From an uncultured Treponema sp. (GTDB lineage: Bacteria > Spirochaetota > Spirochaetia > Treponematales > Treponemataceae), in assembly GCA_949299755.1 (NCBI GenBank), contig CASGBA010000003.1:1-64000 (forward strand): DNA of 64,000 bases, read 5' to 3'. The notes below the pieces were generated by a model. It had not been told where the DNA came from and made no database searches. It worked only from the letters and a program-made list of their open reading frames with translations. Below are positions 9,259-17,312 of this stretch, piece by piece (the first letter of the stretch is position 1; the number at the start of each line of letters is the position of its first letter). A program made the position numbers and the translations under genes.

Positions 9259-9823
9259 ATTTGTTAAAAACCTGTCCAAAAAACTCAATAAAACCTTAAT
9301 GGAGGATGCTCCGGAAGACTTTATCGATGCCTTTTTGAGCAGTTCCTCTTTTCCCATGAGGGCTGTCTCCGCCCTTTGTTTTGTCGCGGTTTCCCTGGCT
9401 CTGATATTTTCCGCTGTTTTCATTGACCGTGGATATAGATCCGTCTTTTTATTCCCCAAGGCAACTGCTGTTACCGGGGAAACCGGGGATTTTTCCCGTC
9501 CGGTTACAGAAATCCGCTATTTAAAATGTCCTGAAGATCCGTCGGAACGGCTTTCCTGTTATACCAGCGAAATTCTGTTGGGTTCCACCGATTATTCAGC
9601 CCTTCCTCTTTTTACCGGGGAATGCAGACTGAATGAATGTTTTGTGCGGAACAACCAGGCTTTTGTGGATATTTCTCCGGTTTCCCCGGCGGAAACCCTC
9701 ACAACTTCTTTTTTCCTCAACCAATGTGAATTGTTTAAAAAAAATGTTTGCATAAACTTTAAAAATATTGATACAATATATTTGTATTTTGACGGGATTG
9801 AAGTATATAGTGAAAAGCGTTGA
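9251..9823 (+). CDS. Membrane-anchored GerMN-domain protein
   Basis: 190 aa from ATG 9251, overlapping the amidase stop by 8 bases; an upstream in-frame ATG at 9221 is less likely because it lies deeper inside the amidase gene. One membrane segment (residues about 38-60, VSALCFVAVSLALIFSAVF) is followed by an extracytoplasmic part. The core LKCPEDPSERLSCYTSEILL...NECFVRNNQAFVDISP...INTIYLYFDGIEV-like strands fit the GerMN (sporulation/spore germination) fold, which in non-spore-formers is often found next to cell-wall amidases. Last gene of the operon before the flaA promoter. Role in wall remodelling is inferred from the neighbour. Confidence 0.7.
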   Translation: MIKFVKNLSKKLNKTLMEDAPEDFIDAFLSSSSFPMRAVSALCFVAVSLALIFSAVFIDRGYRSVFLFPKATAVTGETGDFSRPVTEIRYLKCPEDPSERLSCYTSEILLGSTDYSALPLFTGECRLNECFVRNNQAFVDISPVSPAETLTTSFFLNQCELFKKNVCINFKNIDTIYLYFDGIEVYSEKR

Positions 9824-9847
9824 CAAAAGCTGTTTCATACGTATACT
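9820..9847 (+). promoter_or_regulatory. Sigma70 promoter of flaA
   Basis: TTGACA at 9820-9825, a 16-base spacer and TATACT at 9842-9847, starting at the stop codon of the GerMN gene. A second TATAAT occurs at 9863-9868 without a good -35. This lets flaA be expressed apart from the sigma28-like operon upstream, as expected for a sheath protein read by the housekeeping sigma factor. Confidence 0.65.
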
Positions 9848-9892
9848 TATATCTATGAGTCATATAATCGTGTATACGAAAGGAGCTTGATG

Positions 9893-11017
9893 ATGAAAAG
9901 GAGTTTCATAATTGTCGCGGCTGTTCTTTTATTGGTCAGCGGTTTTGTTGCGGCAGAAGAAAGCGTTCTGATTGATTTTAATCTTTTGGGCGCAGACATT
10001 ATCGAAGAAACGGATGCCGAAGGTAATTCCACTGGTAATATGTTGGAAAACCGCAGAACAGTGATGGATTTTTCTTCTGTGGCTGGGGTTACTTTTACAG
10101 AAACCCAGAAGAGCTTGATGAAAACCTCTCTTGCCCACCGCAACTGGGAAGTTGTTCTTAACTCTTCGGCGCAGAATCCTGCCGCTATTTCTGTTACTTA
10201 TGCCCGTGAGGCTCCGGTAAGCCAGAATGGAACTAATTTTGCCGGTGAGCGTCTTATTGGTTTGAGGATTAATTTCCCCACATGGAACAATAATGCCAAT
10301 GCGGTTCTCAAGCCGCCTTTTGAAATTCCCGCTTACGAAGCCTATGCTCAGGTTTCCGATGATGGTGTGGTTCAAGAGCCTACTGAAGAAGACAGGGAAA
10401 CAGGAATTACCCGTTTCGAGGAAGGATACGGAGTTGTTAAAAATGTGTCTGTCATTAAATCAATCGCTGTAAATACTTACGGATTGAATTTCCCCCACGG
10501 ACTTTATGTTCTTCTTACAGACCAGAACAATGTGACCCACCGTTATTTCATGGGTTACCTGAACTTTGACGGGTGGAAACAGATGGTTTGGACAAACCCT
10601 GACTACGTGACAGACGTCCGTGCCCGCGAAATCCGTGTATATCCCGTTTATCCGACAGCTATGCCTTATCAGAAATTCGCCGGATTCCTTATTACCCGCG
10701 ATGCTGCCCACGATGGCGGCGACTTTGTCGGATATTTCAAAGATGTGAAGATTATCTATGACAAGGCCGTTCTTGATTCTGTACGCGACTTTGAACATGA
10801 AGATATTTGGGGTATCCAGACAGCCCGTGAAAATGAGCGCAAGCTTATCGAAGTTTCCCGCTTCGGTGATGTTCAGGTCAACCGCTTCATGGAAAAAGAA
10901 AAAATGGCTACTGAAGCCGGTTATACTGCCCAGCCTGGAACTGGTCCTGGCGGAGATACCAATGCTGAGGATGCCGGTGCCGCTGAAGTTGCGCCTGCTG
11001 AAGAGACAGTTCAGTAA
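9893..11017 (+). CDS. flaA: Periplasmic flagellar filament sheath protein FlaA
   Basis: 374 aa from ATG 9893; AGGAG at 9881-9885 fits this ATG (or the one at 9890) better than the TTG at 9887. A signal peptide (KRSFIIVAAVLLLVSGFVAAEE) precedes the mature chain. Conserved FlaA features include the VLIDFNLLGADI opening, the RIGLRINFP-type strand (LIGLRINFPTWNN), and GLNFPHGLYVLLTDQNN. FlaA forms the outer sheath layer of spirochaete periplasmic flagella around the FlaB core and is exported by the Sec route, not the flagellar export apparatus. The C-terminus ends in an alanine/glycine/proline/glutamate-rich tail. It is followed by a strong terminator, so it is a monocistronic unit or an operon end. 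Identity is secure. Confidence 0.95.
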   Translation: MKRSFIIVAAVLLLVSGFVAAEESVLIDFNLLGADIIEETDAEGNSTGNMLENRRTVMDFSSVAGVTFTETQKSLMKTSLAHRNWEVVLNSSAQNPAAISVTYAREAPVSQNGTNFAGERLIGLRINFPTWNNNANAVLKPPFEIPAYEAYAQVSDDGVVQEPTEEDRETGITRFEEGYGVVKNVSVIKSIAVNTYGLNFPHGLYVLLTDQNNVTHRYFMGYLNFDGWKQMVWTNPDYVTDVRAREIRVYPVYPTAMPYQKFAGFLITRDAAHDGGDFVGYFKDVKIIYDKAVLDSVRDFEHEDIWGIQTARENERKLIEVSRFGDVQVNRFMEKEKMATEAGYTAQPGTGPGGDTNAEDAGAAEVAPAEETVQ

Positions 11018-11051
11018 TATTTAGCCGGTTTTTATTGACGGCTATTGTGAA

Positions 11052-11087
11052 AAACGGCGGTTTTATCGGAACCGCCGTTTTTTATTT
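11052..11087 (+). terminator. Rho-independent terminator after flaA
   Basis: Perfect 11-bp stem AAACGGCGGTT (11052-11062) / AACCGCCGTTT (11070-11080), 7-base loop, then a T-rich run. Confidence 0.9.
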
Positions 11088-11152
11088 TGAATGGACGGAC
11101 AAGAAAAAATCTTTTTCTTGATGTCATGATATTCTTACGGTATACTTGAAAC

Positions 11153-12412
11153 ATGAGCAGTGACAATCAGAATATGTTGTCCATTCCGGATAAGTCTTTC
11201 CTGATAAAAAAATACGGTTCTTTTGAATCCGGATTTGAAGTTTTGCTGGAAAGACTGGAAAGTGAATTAAAAAAGCATATTGATCCATTTTTGCATCCGA
11301 CTTATAAAGCCCGGGTAAAAGATTTTGAAAGCTATTACCGCAAACTTCTGCGGGTTTTTTCTTCAAATACGGATAAAATTATCGGTATAGGAAGCTCTTT
11401 TCCCATTATAACTGATATAATCGGTATTAGAATTGTATGTGCTTTTCTTCAGGATTTAAAGCAAGTTGAACGCATATTGAATTCAACTTTTACAATCATT
11501 GAAATTGAAAGAAAGGGTGCGGACAGAACCTTTTGTGAATTCGGTTACGAATCCACCCATGTTTTGGTTTCCATTCCGGAGGATTTAAAAGAAGGGCTTC
11601 TTTTACCGGAAAATTTGATTTTTGAAATTCAAGTGCGGACAATTTTGCAGGATGCGTGGGCGGAAGTTGAACATGAACTTGTTTACAAATCGGAGTTTTC
11701 TCCCTTTGATCTTCCACTTAAACGTAAACTTGCTTCGATAAATGCCAGTCTTAGCCTTGCGGATATTATTTTTCAGGAAATCAGGGATTACCAGACTAAA
11801 CTGAACTGTGAAATGGATAAAAGACGGAACAGTTTTTATAGTCAGGTTGACAGGGCTGGAAGTTATGCCATGGATTTGGCTGATGAACAAAAAGAAATCG
11901 CCGATTTAAAAGAGAACAATTTGCCCTATGTGCAGGGAACCATCGATGACATGATTCTCGATGCCATTGAGGCCCATAATTCCGGTAACCTGGACAGGGC
12001 TATAAAAATTTATACACTTATAATTTCCTCCCAACCCCAGCCGGCGGTTCTGTCGGTTATTTATAAGCACCGGGGAATGGCTCATTTCGCTTCTTCAGAT
12101 TATGAGGCTGCCTTACAGGATTTTATGTCCAGTGTACGGAATAATCCTTCGGACTTCCGGGCTTATTATTACGTGGGTATAGTTTTAAGTGTTATGAACC
12201 GGGATGAGGAAGCTGAAGAAGCCTTCAATAAATCCCTTTCCCTGAATATGTACCAGCCCTATTTATACCTCCGCCGGGCAAGAAGCTATTATAACATGGG
12301 ACGTTATCATGATGCCCTGGAGGATCTTGACCGCGCTTGTTCCCTGGGATTGAATAAACCTGAAGAGAAGAATTTACGCATGAAAATAGCGGAAAAAATG
12401 GATACTATTTGA
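11153..12412 (+). CDS. RelA/SpoT-type (p)ppGpp synthetase with C-terminal TPR repeats
   Basis: 419 aa. Residues 20-190 form a small-alarmone-synthetase-like domain: ITDIIGIRIVCAFLQD, FGYESTHVLVSI and EIQVRTILQDAWAEVEHEL are the conserved GTP- and ATP-binding motifs that transfer pyrophosphate from ATP to GTP or GDP. No HD hydrolase domain and no TGS/ACT regulatory region is present, unlike full-length Rel. After a coiled segment (190-260) there are about four TPR helices pairs (residues 265-410: AIEAHNSGNLDRAIKIYTLI, YKHRGMAHFASSDYEAALQD, AYYYVGIVLSVMNRDEEAEE, LYLRRARSYYNMGRYHDALE). The TPRs probably bind a partner that controls activity. Stands alone between flaA and a tRNA gene. The synthetase call is firm; the signal is unknown. 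Confidence 0.88.
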   Translation: MSSDNQNMLSIPDKSFLIKKYGSFESGFEVLLERLESELKKHIDPFLHPTYKARVKDFESYYRKLLRVFSSNTDKIIGIGSSFPIITDIIGIRIVCAFLQDLKQVERILNSTFTIIEIERKGADRTFCEFGYESTHVLVSIPEDLKEGLLLPENLIFEIQVRTILQDAWAEVEHELVYKSEFSPFDLPLKRKLASINASLSLADIIFQEIRDYQTKLNCEMDKRRNSFYSQVDRAGSYAMDLADEQKEIADLKENNLPYVQGTIDDMILDAIEAHNSGNLDRAIKIYTLIISSQPQPAVLSVIYKHRGMAHFASSDYEAALQDFMSSVRNNPSDFRAYYYVGIVLSVMNRDEEAEEAFNKSLSLNMYQPYLYLRRARSYYNMGRYHDALEDLDRACSLGLNKPEEKNLRMKIAEKMDTI

Positions 12413-12419
12413 TATTTAC

Positions 12420-12448
12420 TTGACAAAACTCTTGTTCGTTGGTAGTAT
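12420..12448 (+). promoter_or_regulatory. Promoter of tRNA-Glu
   Basis: TTGACA at 12420-12425, 17-base spacer, TAGTAT at 12443-12448, 25 bases before the tRNA. Confidence 0.75.
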
Positions 12449-12472
12449 CATTCTACTGTTTTATTTTAGTGT

Positions 12473-12544
12473 GTCTCCTTCGTCTAGTGGTTAGGACATC
12501 GGGTTTTCATCCCGACAACAGGGGTTCGACTCCCCTAGGAGATG
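12473..12544 (+). tRNA. tRNA-Glu (anticodon TTC)
   Basis: Cloverleaf with 7-bp acceptor (first pair G-U), D loop TAGTGGTTAGGAC, anticodon stem TCGGG/CCCGA around the loop TTTTCAT giving anticodon TTC, and T arm GGGG-TTCGACT-CCCC. CCA is not encoded, so a CCA-adding enzyme is needed. Confidence 0.95.
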
Positions 12545-12549
12545 TAAAG

Positions 12550-12583
12550 GACGCATACAGCTGTGGCTATGCGTCTTTTTTTT
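12550..12583 (+). terminator. Rho-independent terminator after tRNA-Glu
   Basis: Stem GACGCATA (12550-12557) / TATGCGTC (12568-12575) followed by nine T. Confidence 0.9.
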
Positions 12584-12638
12584 TGAATTAGTTTTATGCT
12601 GTTGTTTGGTAATTATTCCGGTTTTTGCAGGGGTTTTT

Positions 12639-15128
12639 GTGCCTGACATTACTTCCAGAATTTCCTCTGAAATTTGTTCAATTCTCGCTTCAGAAATATC
12701 AGCCGCTGACGGGAATGAAGTTTTCGCTGTCGGAAATCTGGACGGATCTGGAATCGTTACCGAAATATATGTGGCCGCCCGGGGAAACGATTATGCGGCT
12801 CCTGTGGTTCAGTCCGCGGTGGATTCTGCGGAGGTTTTAATTCATAACCATCCTTCCGGCAACCTTCATCCCAGCGATGCGGATCTTGAAGTCGCTTCCC
12901 AGGCCGCTTTTTCCGGTTTGGGCTTTTATATCATAAACAATAACGCCACTAAAATTTATGTGGTGGTGGAACCGGTTTTAACAAGAAAAAAGAAATGCAT
13001 TGATCCTGACAGGGCAGCCATCCTTTTGTCCTCGGAAGGCCCTCTTTCCTCTTTTTCCGATTCTTATGAGGAAAGACCTTCCCAGATGGAGCTTGCTTCC
13101 TCTTGTGCCTGTGCTTTTAACGGCGGGAATACGGCCATGTTTGAAGCCGGTACAGGAGTAGGGAAGAGTTTTGCCTATTTAATTCCGGCGGTTCTCTGGA
13201 CTATTGAAAATAAGGACAGAATTGTCATTTCCACCGCAACTATAAATCTCCAGCAGCAATTGATGGAAAAGGATATACCTCTGGTTCAAAAAATCATTGG
13301 CAAAGAAGTGAAGGCGGTTTTAGTTAAGGGACGCCGGAATTATTTGTGTAAAAGACGTTTCGCTGCCGTCATTCAGGAAAGGGATTTTTTTGACGAGGAT
13401 TTGGAAACCCTGGATTTAATTTCGGCCTGGGCGGAAAATACCACCGATGGCAGCAGGGCTGATTTATCCTTCCTGCCGTCCGAAAACCTATGGAGCCGTA
13501 TTTGCTCAGAATCAGATGCCTGCATGGGCAGGCGGTGCGGATACCATACTTCTTGTTTTGTCATGGCTGCAAGAAAAGAGGCGGCTTCAGCTTCTCTTCT
13601 TGTCGTTAATCACCATCTGCTTTTCGCTGATATAGAGGCCAGATATGCCAGTGACAAGTATACAGGAACCGCAGTGCTTCCTCCTTTCCATCACATTATT
13701 TTTGATGAAGCCCATGCCATCGAAAATGCGGCCACAAGCTTTTTCTCTGAATCCGTCAGCAGATTTAAGATTATGAGACAGCTTTCTTCTTTTATTCCTG
13801 ATAAACAGGGTCGCCGTCACGGAAAATTGGACATTCTTTCCGGTATTACATCCGATAAAACTGCCGCGGCGGAAGCCCTTCATACCGCATCCTCTGTGAA
13901 AAAAACTATAGATGAACTGGAGACTGTTACCCTGGCAGCCTGCGGCGAACGGTATTCTTTCAGGATTTCACCGGGAACCGTTTCCAGCCCGGATTTTCAT
14001 ACCGTTTTTTCCTTGTTGGATAAATTAAAAAGGCAGTTTGTGTCTTTTTCCTCATCAATGCATTTTGTATTCGATGGTATCACCGGTGAAGATGATTTAA
14101 ACAATTCTACTGTGTGGGAGGCAAAAATTGCGGTAAAACGTTTGGAGGCATATGCAAGCCTTTTGAATGAATTCCTCTCGTCTTTTGCCCAGGAGGATTT
14201 GGAAAACGTTTTTTGGATTGAAAGGAATTCTTTCATCCAGCAGCGGAAGAAAAAAGGTTCAGGAAAGGTTGAATCTGTCTGTGTCGTTTATCCTAAATTT
14301 ATCCGGACGCCTCTTTCTGTGGCTGAAACCATGAAAAACGCCGTTTTTGATCCTTTCAGGACAGTTGTATGCGTTTCCGCCACCTTGCGGATAAGCTCGG
14401 ATTTTACTTTTTGGATGAATAGAACAGGTCTTTCATTGGTTCAAAAAGACCGGATTCTTTCCGGTGTTTTCGATTCACCCTTCCCGTATTCCAGAAATGT
14501 CCTTCTTGCCCTGCCGGACGACGGTCCTCTTCCGGAGGAAAAAACCTTTCAAGCTTATATCGAGAGTGCTGTCCCAAAGCTTATTGAAGCCTCTTCCGGA
14601 GCGGCGTTGGTTTTGTTTACCTCTTATGAATCCCTGCGTTCCTGCTGTCGTGAAGCCAGGATTAAGCTGGCCGGCAGCGGAATCAATATTCTTCAGCAGG
14701 GGGAAGATGACCGGGCGAGACTTTTACAGAGTTTTAGGGATGATACATCCAGTGTTCTTTTCGCCACCGATTCTTTTTGGGAAGGTGTTGACGCTCCGGG
14801 AGAAACCCTGCAACATGTTATTATAGTGAAACTGCCTTTCCGTGTGCCGGATAATCCTGTTTTTGAAGCCAGATGTGAACAAATAGAAAAAAAAGGCGGA
14901 ATACCCTTTATGGAATTAAGTCTTCCGGATGCGGTTATAAAATTCCGTCAGGGGTTTGGAAGACTTATGAGAAAAAAAACGGACAAGGGCATAATAACAG
15001 TCCTTGATAAGCGTGTTACTGTTAAACGGTACGGCAGGGTGTTTTTGGACAGCATTCCCGAAACAAGGCGGGTTAAAGGAACCATGGAAAATGTGGTTAC
15101 AGGAATAGAAGATTTTCTGTACAGCTGA
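12639..15128 (+). CDS. DinG/XPD-family helicase fused to an N-terminal JAMM (RadC-like) domain
   Basis: 829 aa from GTG 12639, chosen because AGGGG lies just upstream; an in-frame TTG at 12606 has no such site. Residues 1-115 carry a JAMM/MPN metalloprotease motif: an upstream glutamate in NEVFAVGNLD and HNHPSGNLHPSDAD near residue 68 (H-x-H...S...D). The rest is a superfamily 2 helicase of the DinG/XPD group: Walker A EAGTGVGKSF near 168, four cysteines (NYLC, DAC, RRC, TSC) for the 4Fe-4S cluster between about 236 and 310, DEAH box near 355, and a late FRQGFGRLMRKKTD motif VI. Such helicases unwind forked or damaged DNA 5'-3'. The N-domain resembles RadC-type proteins. Function of the pairing is unknown. 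All key residues of both domains appear intact. Confidence 0.88.
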   Translation: MPDITSRISSEICSILASEISAADGNEVFAVGNLDGSGIVTEIYVAARGNDYAAPVVQSAVDSAEVLIHNHPSGNLHPSDADLEVASQAAFSGLGFYIINNNATKIYVVVEPVLTRKKKCIDPDRAAILLSSEGPLSSFSDSYEERPSQMELASSCACAFNGGNTAMFEAGTGVGKSFAYLIPAVLWTIENKDRIVISTATINLQQQLMEKDIPLVQKIIGKEVKAVLVKGRRNYLCKRRFAAVIQERDFFDEDLETLDLISAWAENTTDGSRADLSFLPSENLWSRICSESDACMGRRCGYHTSCFVMAARKEAASASLLVVNHHLLFADIEARYASDKYTGTAVLPPFHHIIFDEAHAIENAATSFFSESVSRFKIMRQLSSFIPDKQGRRHGKLDILSGITSDKTAAAEALHTASSVKKTIDELETVTLAACGERYSFRISPGTVSSPDFHTVFSLLDKLKRQFVSFSSSMHFVFDGITGEDDLNNSTVWEAKIAVKRLEAYASLLNEFLSSFAQEDLENVFWIERNSFIQQRKKKGSGKVESVCVVYPKFIRTPLSVAETMKNAVFDPFRTVVCVSATLRISSDFTFWMNRTGLSLVQKDRILSGVFDSPFPYSRNVLLALPDDGPLPEEKTFQAYIESAVPKLIEASSGAALVLFTSYESLRSCCREARIKLAGSGINILQQGEDDRARLLQSFRDDTSSVLFATDSFWEGVDAPGETLQHVIIVKLPFRVPDNPVFEARCEQIEKKGGIPFMELSLPDAVIKFRQGFGRLMRKKTDKGIITVLDKRVTVKRYGRVFLDSIPETRRVKGTMENVVTGIEDFLYS

Positions 15129-15164
15129 CAACTTTGGTCTTATTATGATATCGGGAGGAAGCCA

Positions 15165-15923
15165 TTGTTTTATTATGCCGCTGTTTTTTTTGCATTTTCT
15201 TATGTGGGTTTTACGGCTCTCGTTCTGGGATTCTGTTATACAATAAGTTTATCCCTGTGCAGACGGTTCAACAAATGGGTTGCCGATTGTTTTTCTGTGC
15301 GTCTCATCAGGATTTTCAAAACATATTTTCATTTTAAGTTTTATGCTGATCCGGCGGAAAAAAATAAAATCCCTTCGAGCTGTCTTATAATTTCCAATCA
15401 TCAAAGTTTGATGGATATTCCCGTCATGATGGCCCATCTTGGAGGATCCAGGCTCCGGTTTATTGCCAAGGCTGAACTGGCGGAAAATATCCCGATTGTC
15501 GCTCCCATGCTGAAAAGTGACGGCCATTGTCTGATTGTGAGGGGAGGGCAGGCTTCCAAGGTTATGGAGTCAATAGACAGCTTTGCTGAAAGGGTCCTTA
15601 AAAACAAATGGATTCCAGTTCTTTTTCCGGAAGGTACCAGATCAAAGGACGGGAAGCTGGGCCGTTTCCATGCAGCCGGTTTCAGGCGTTTTTTGGATGA
15701 TGCCCCCATGCCTGTAGCTGTTTTTGCCGTGGATGGAGGATGGCAATATTCCGGTATGAAGGGAATAATACGTAATTTAAAGAACGGCTTTTATAAGATA
15801 AAGCTTTTGAAAGTGTATGAACCTCCCCTGGGAAAAGAAGGTCAGATAGCGATTCTGGAGGAATCCAGAGAATTGATTCAAAGGCAACTGGATGAATGGC
15901 GTTCAGGAACCGGCATAAAATAA
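15165..15923 (+). CDS. plsC: 1-acyl-sn-glycerol-3-phosphate acyltransferase
   Basis: 252 aa from TTG 15165, with a strong GGGAGG 6-7 bases upstream. A hydrophobic N-terminal segment anchors the enzyme in the inner membrane. The acyltransferase motifs are NHQSLMD (the H-X4-D catalytic motif, with H-Q-S-L-M-D), then FPEGTRSKDGKLGRF. It transfers an acyl chain to lysophosphatidic acid to give phosphatidic acid in phospholipid synthesis. It lies downstream of the helicase gene by 36 bases and may be read with it. The call is firm at family level; fatty-acid preference cannot be read. Confidence 0.9.
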   Translation: MFYYAAVFFAFSYVGFTALVLGFCYTISLSLCRRFNKWVADCFSVRLIRIFKTYFHFKFYADPAEKNKIPSSCLIISNHQSLMDIPVMMAHLGGSRLRFIAKAELAENIPIVAPMLKSDGHCLIVRGGQASKVMESIDSFAERVLKNKWIPVLFPEGTRSKDGKLGRFHAAGFRRFLDDAPMPVAVFAVDGGWQYSGMKGIIRNLKNGFYKIKLLKVYEPPLGKEGQIAILEESRELIQRQLDEWRSGTGIK

Positions 15924-15957
15924 AATTCATCCGGCGGAAAGCAGTGAGGCACGGAAT

Positions 15958-15996
15958 AAAAAAGCCGTCCCTTATCATTCCGGAACGGCTTTTCAC
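15958..15996. terminator. Bidirectional terminator between plsC and the convergent small gene
   Basis: AAAAGCCGT (15960-15968) and ACGGCTTTT (15985-15993) with a CC/GG extension around a short loop; A-run on one side and T-run on the other allow use on both strands. Confidence 0.7.
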
Positions 15997-16013
15997 TAGG
16001 GTGTTTTCCCCGG

Positions 16014-16184
16014 TCACTTGAAATCTTTCGGCCTGCGTTCAGTGCGTTTGCATTTATTGCATTCGGCTACGTTTTTAAGCTTTCCGCTTTCAAACAATGT
16101 TTTCATGACAATTTCGCCACCGCAGGGACAGAAAAATTTATGTGTTGTAACCGATGTACGTGAGTTCTTACTCGCTGCTCCCAT
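16014..16184 (-). CDS. Small zinc-ribbon protein, unknown function
   Basis: 56 aa from ATG 16184, preceded by GAGAGGTGG. Four cysteines in the pattern FFCPCGGE...AECNKCKRTERR form a zinc ribbon; the ends are basic. It has its own promoter. Size and composition suggest a nucleic-acid or ribosome-associated factor, but I do not recognise a named family. Convergent with plsC across a shared terminator. Confidence 0.75.
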   Translation of the reverse strand: MGAASKNSRTSVTTHKFFCPCGGEIVMKTLFESGKLKNVAECNKCKRTERRPKDFK

Positions 16185-16216
16185 GTTCCACCTCTCTATA
16201 TTCTGAATCTTCAGCA

Positions 16217-16245
16217 AAGATATAAAGAAATCAAGGTAAAGTCAA
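16217..16245 (-). promoter_or_regulatory. Promoter of the small zinc-ribbon gene
   Basis: On the minus strand, TTGACT (16245-16240), 17-base spacer, TATCTT (16222-16217), about 33 bases before the start codon. Confidence 0.7.
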
Positions 16246-16257
16246 TACCCGTGTTTT

Positions 16258-16743
16258 TCACTGACCGCATAGAGCTTTTGAAAACTCTTCAAACCTGTTG
16301 ATGGACATAACCGCCACTTTTTTCCCCGGAAGGGAAGGACTTTTAATAAGCAACAGCCAGTTATCCATTCCTTCGCTGTTATTTGCGGCTTGCCGGATCC
16401 ATTCAGGCAAGGACAGGGTTTTTGTATTTTTGCATTCCACCTTCCAATCGAATTTTTCCGCTGCTTTTCCTTTAAGTATAATGTCAACCCCCGGCCTGGA
16501 GCTTTCACGGGAACGGATCTCCCCGCTGTCATCATTCCGGTTGTATTCTATCCCTGTAATGCGGCCAATCATTTCACAGCATTCTTTTTGCCATTCCAAC
16601 CCTTTCCTTTTGGCTGAACGGGGTTTTATTTGCTTCATGGATTTTTCCAGCCTGGAAATCAGTTTTTTATTGAAACTTGTTTCAGGCTCTGATTTTAAAA
16701 GTGAAATCAAGTATTCTTTTTCTTTTTTATCCAAATTCATCAT
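16258..16743 (-). CDS. Putative PD-(D/E)XK nuclease-like protein
   Basis: 161 aa; two adjacent ATG codons at 16743 and 16740. After a basic helical N-terminus, GLEWQKECCEMIGRITG is followed by RPGVDIILKGKAAEKFDWKVECKNTKTLSLPEWIRQA: an aspartate, then E-C-K, the pattern of a PD-(D/E)XK nuclease core (D...E-X-K), ending with a helix and VMSINRFEEFS. Such folds occur in Holliday-junction resolvases, phage-borne nucleases and restriction enzymes. No methylase is adjacent and no phage genes surround it. Function is unknown; the fold call is by motif only. Confidence 0.6.
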   Translation of the reverse strand: MMNLDKKEKEYLISLLKSEPETSFNKKLISRLEKSMKQIKPRSAKRKGLEWQKECCEMIGRITGIEYNRNDDSGEIRSRESSRPGVDIILKGKAAEKFDWKVECKNTKTLSLPEWIRQAANNSEGMDNWLLLIKSPSLPGKKVAVMSINRFEEFSKALCGQ

Positions 16744-16861
16744 TGTTTATGTTTAAGTTTCTCCAAAATAAAGGATTCCCACCGGAAATCCGGGAAATAA
16801 TTGTATCCGGATTTTGTTTCCAGGTTCTTTGATGTTCTCATTGTACAGTTTTTTTTTCCTC

Positions 16862-16890
16862 TTGACGAGAGATTCTTCTTTTTATATATT
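16862..16890 (+). promoter_or_regulatory. Promoter of rpsT
   Basis: TTGACG (16862-16867), 17-base spacer, TATATT (16885-16890), 45 bases before rpsT. Confidence 0.75.
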
Positions 16891-16935
16891 ATTCTACACT
16901 AATTTATATGACTAATTTTGTCGGGGGGTTTTCTT

Positions 16936-17214
16936 TTGTCAGTTAAGAATTCATCTGCTGAGAAACGGCACAAACAAAGTGAAGTACGCAGAATGCGGAA
17001 TAAATCAGTAAAAAGCGCTGTGCGCACCTGCGCAAAAAAATATCTTGCCAGTGTAACCGCTAAAGATTCCGCGGAAGCATCTGCCCGTCTTAGGGAACTT
17101 ACTAAAGAGTTGGATACAGCTGCCCGCAAGGGAATAATTGCCAAAAATGCCGCTGCCCGTAAAAAATCACGGATGCAGAAGCTTTATAACGTTACTTTCG
17201 CCGCGAATAATTAA
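16936..17214 (+). CDS. rpsT: 30S ribosomal protein S20
   Basis: 92 aa from TTG 16936; GGGGGG at 16923-16928 is correctly spaced and the S20 family begins just before the SAEKR motif (here SVKNSSAEKRHKQSE). The body RRMRNKSVKSAVRTCAKK and the C-terminal KGIIAKNAAARKKSRMQK are typical. S20 binds 16S rRNA early in 30S assembly. Use of TTG is notable because rpsT starts with a rare codon in other bacteria too, linked there to autoregulation. Followed by an HU gene. Confidence 0.95.
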   Translation: MSVKNSSAEKRHKQSEVRRMRNKSVKSAVRTCAKKYLASVTAKDSAEASARLRELTKELDTAARKGIIAKNAAARKKSRMQKLYNVTFAANN

Positions 17215-17312
17215 TTTTCTCCAAATTAACCGTGGTAATGCAGTTTATCCGGATGTCTGGTTTTACAATTCCGCATCCGGAAAATTGCGGCTGCGTTTCT
17301 GTTCCTGATAAT

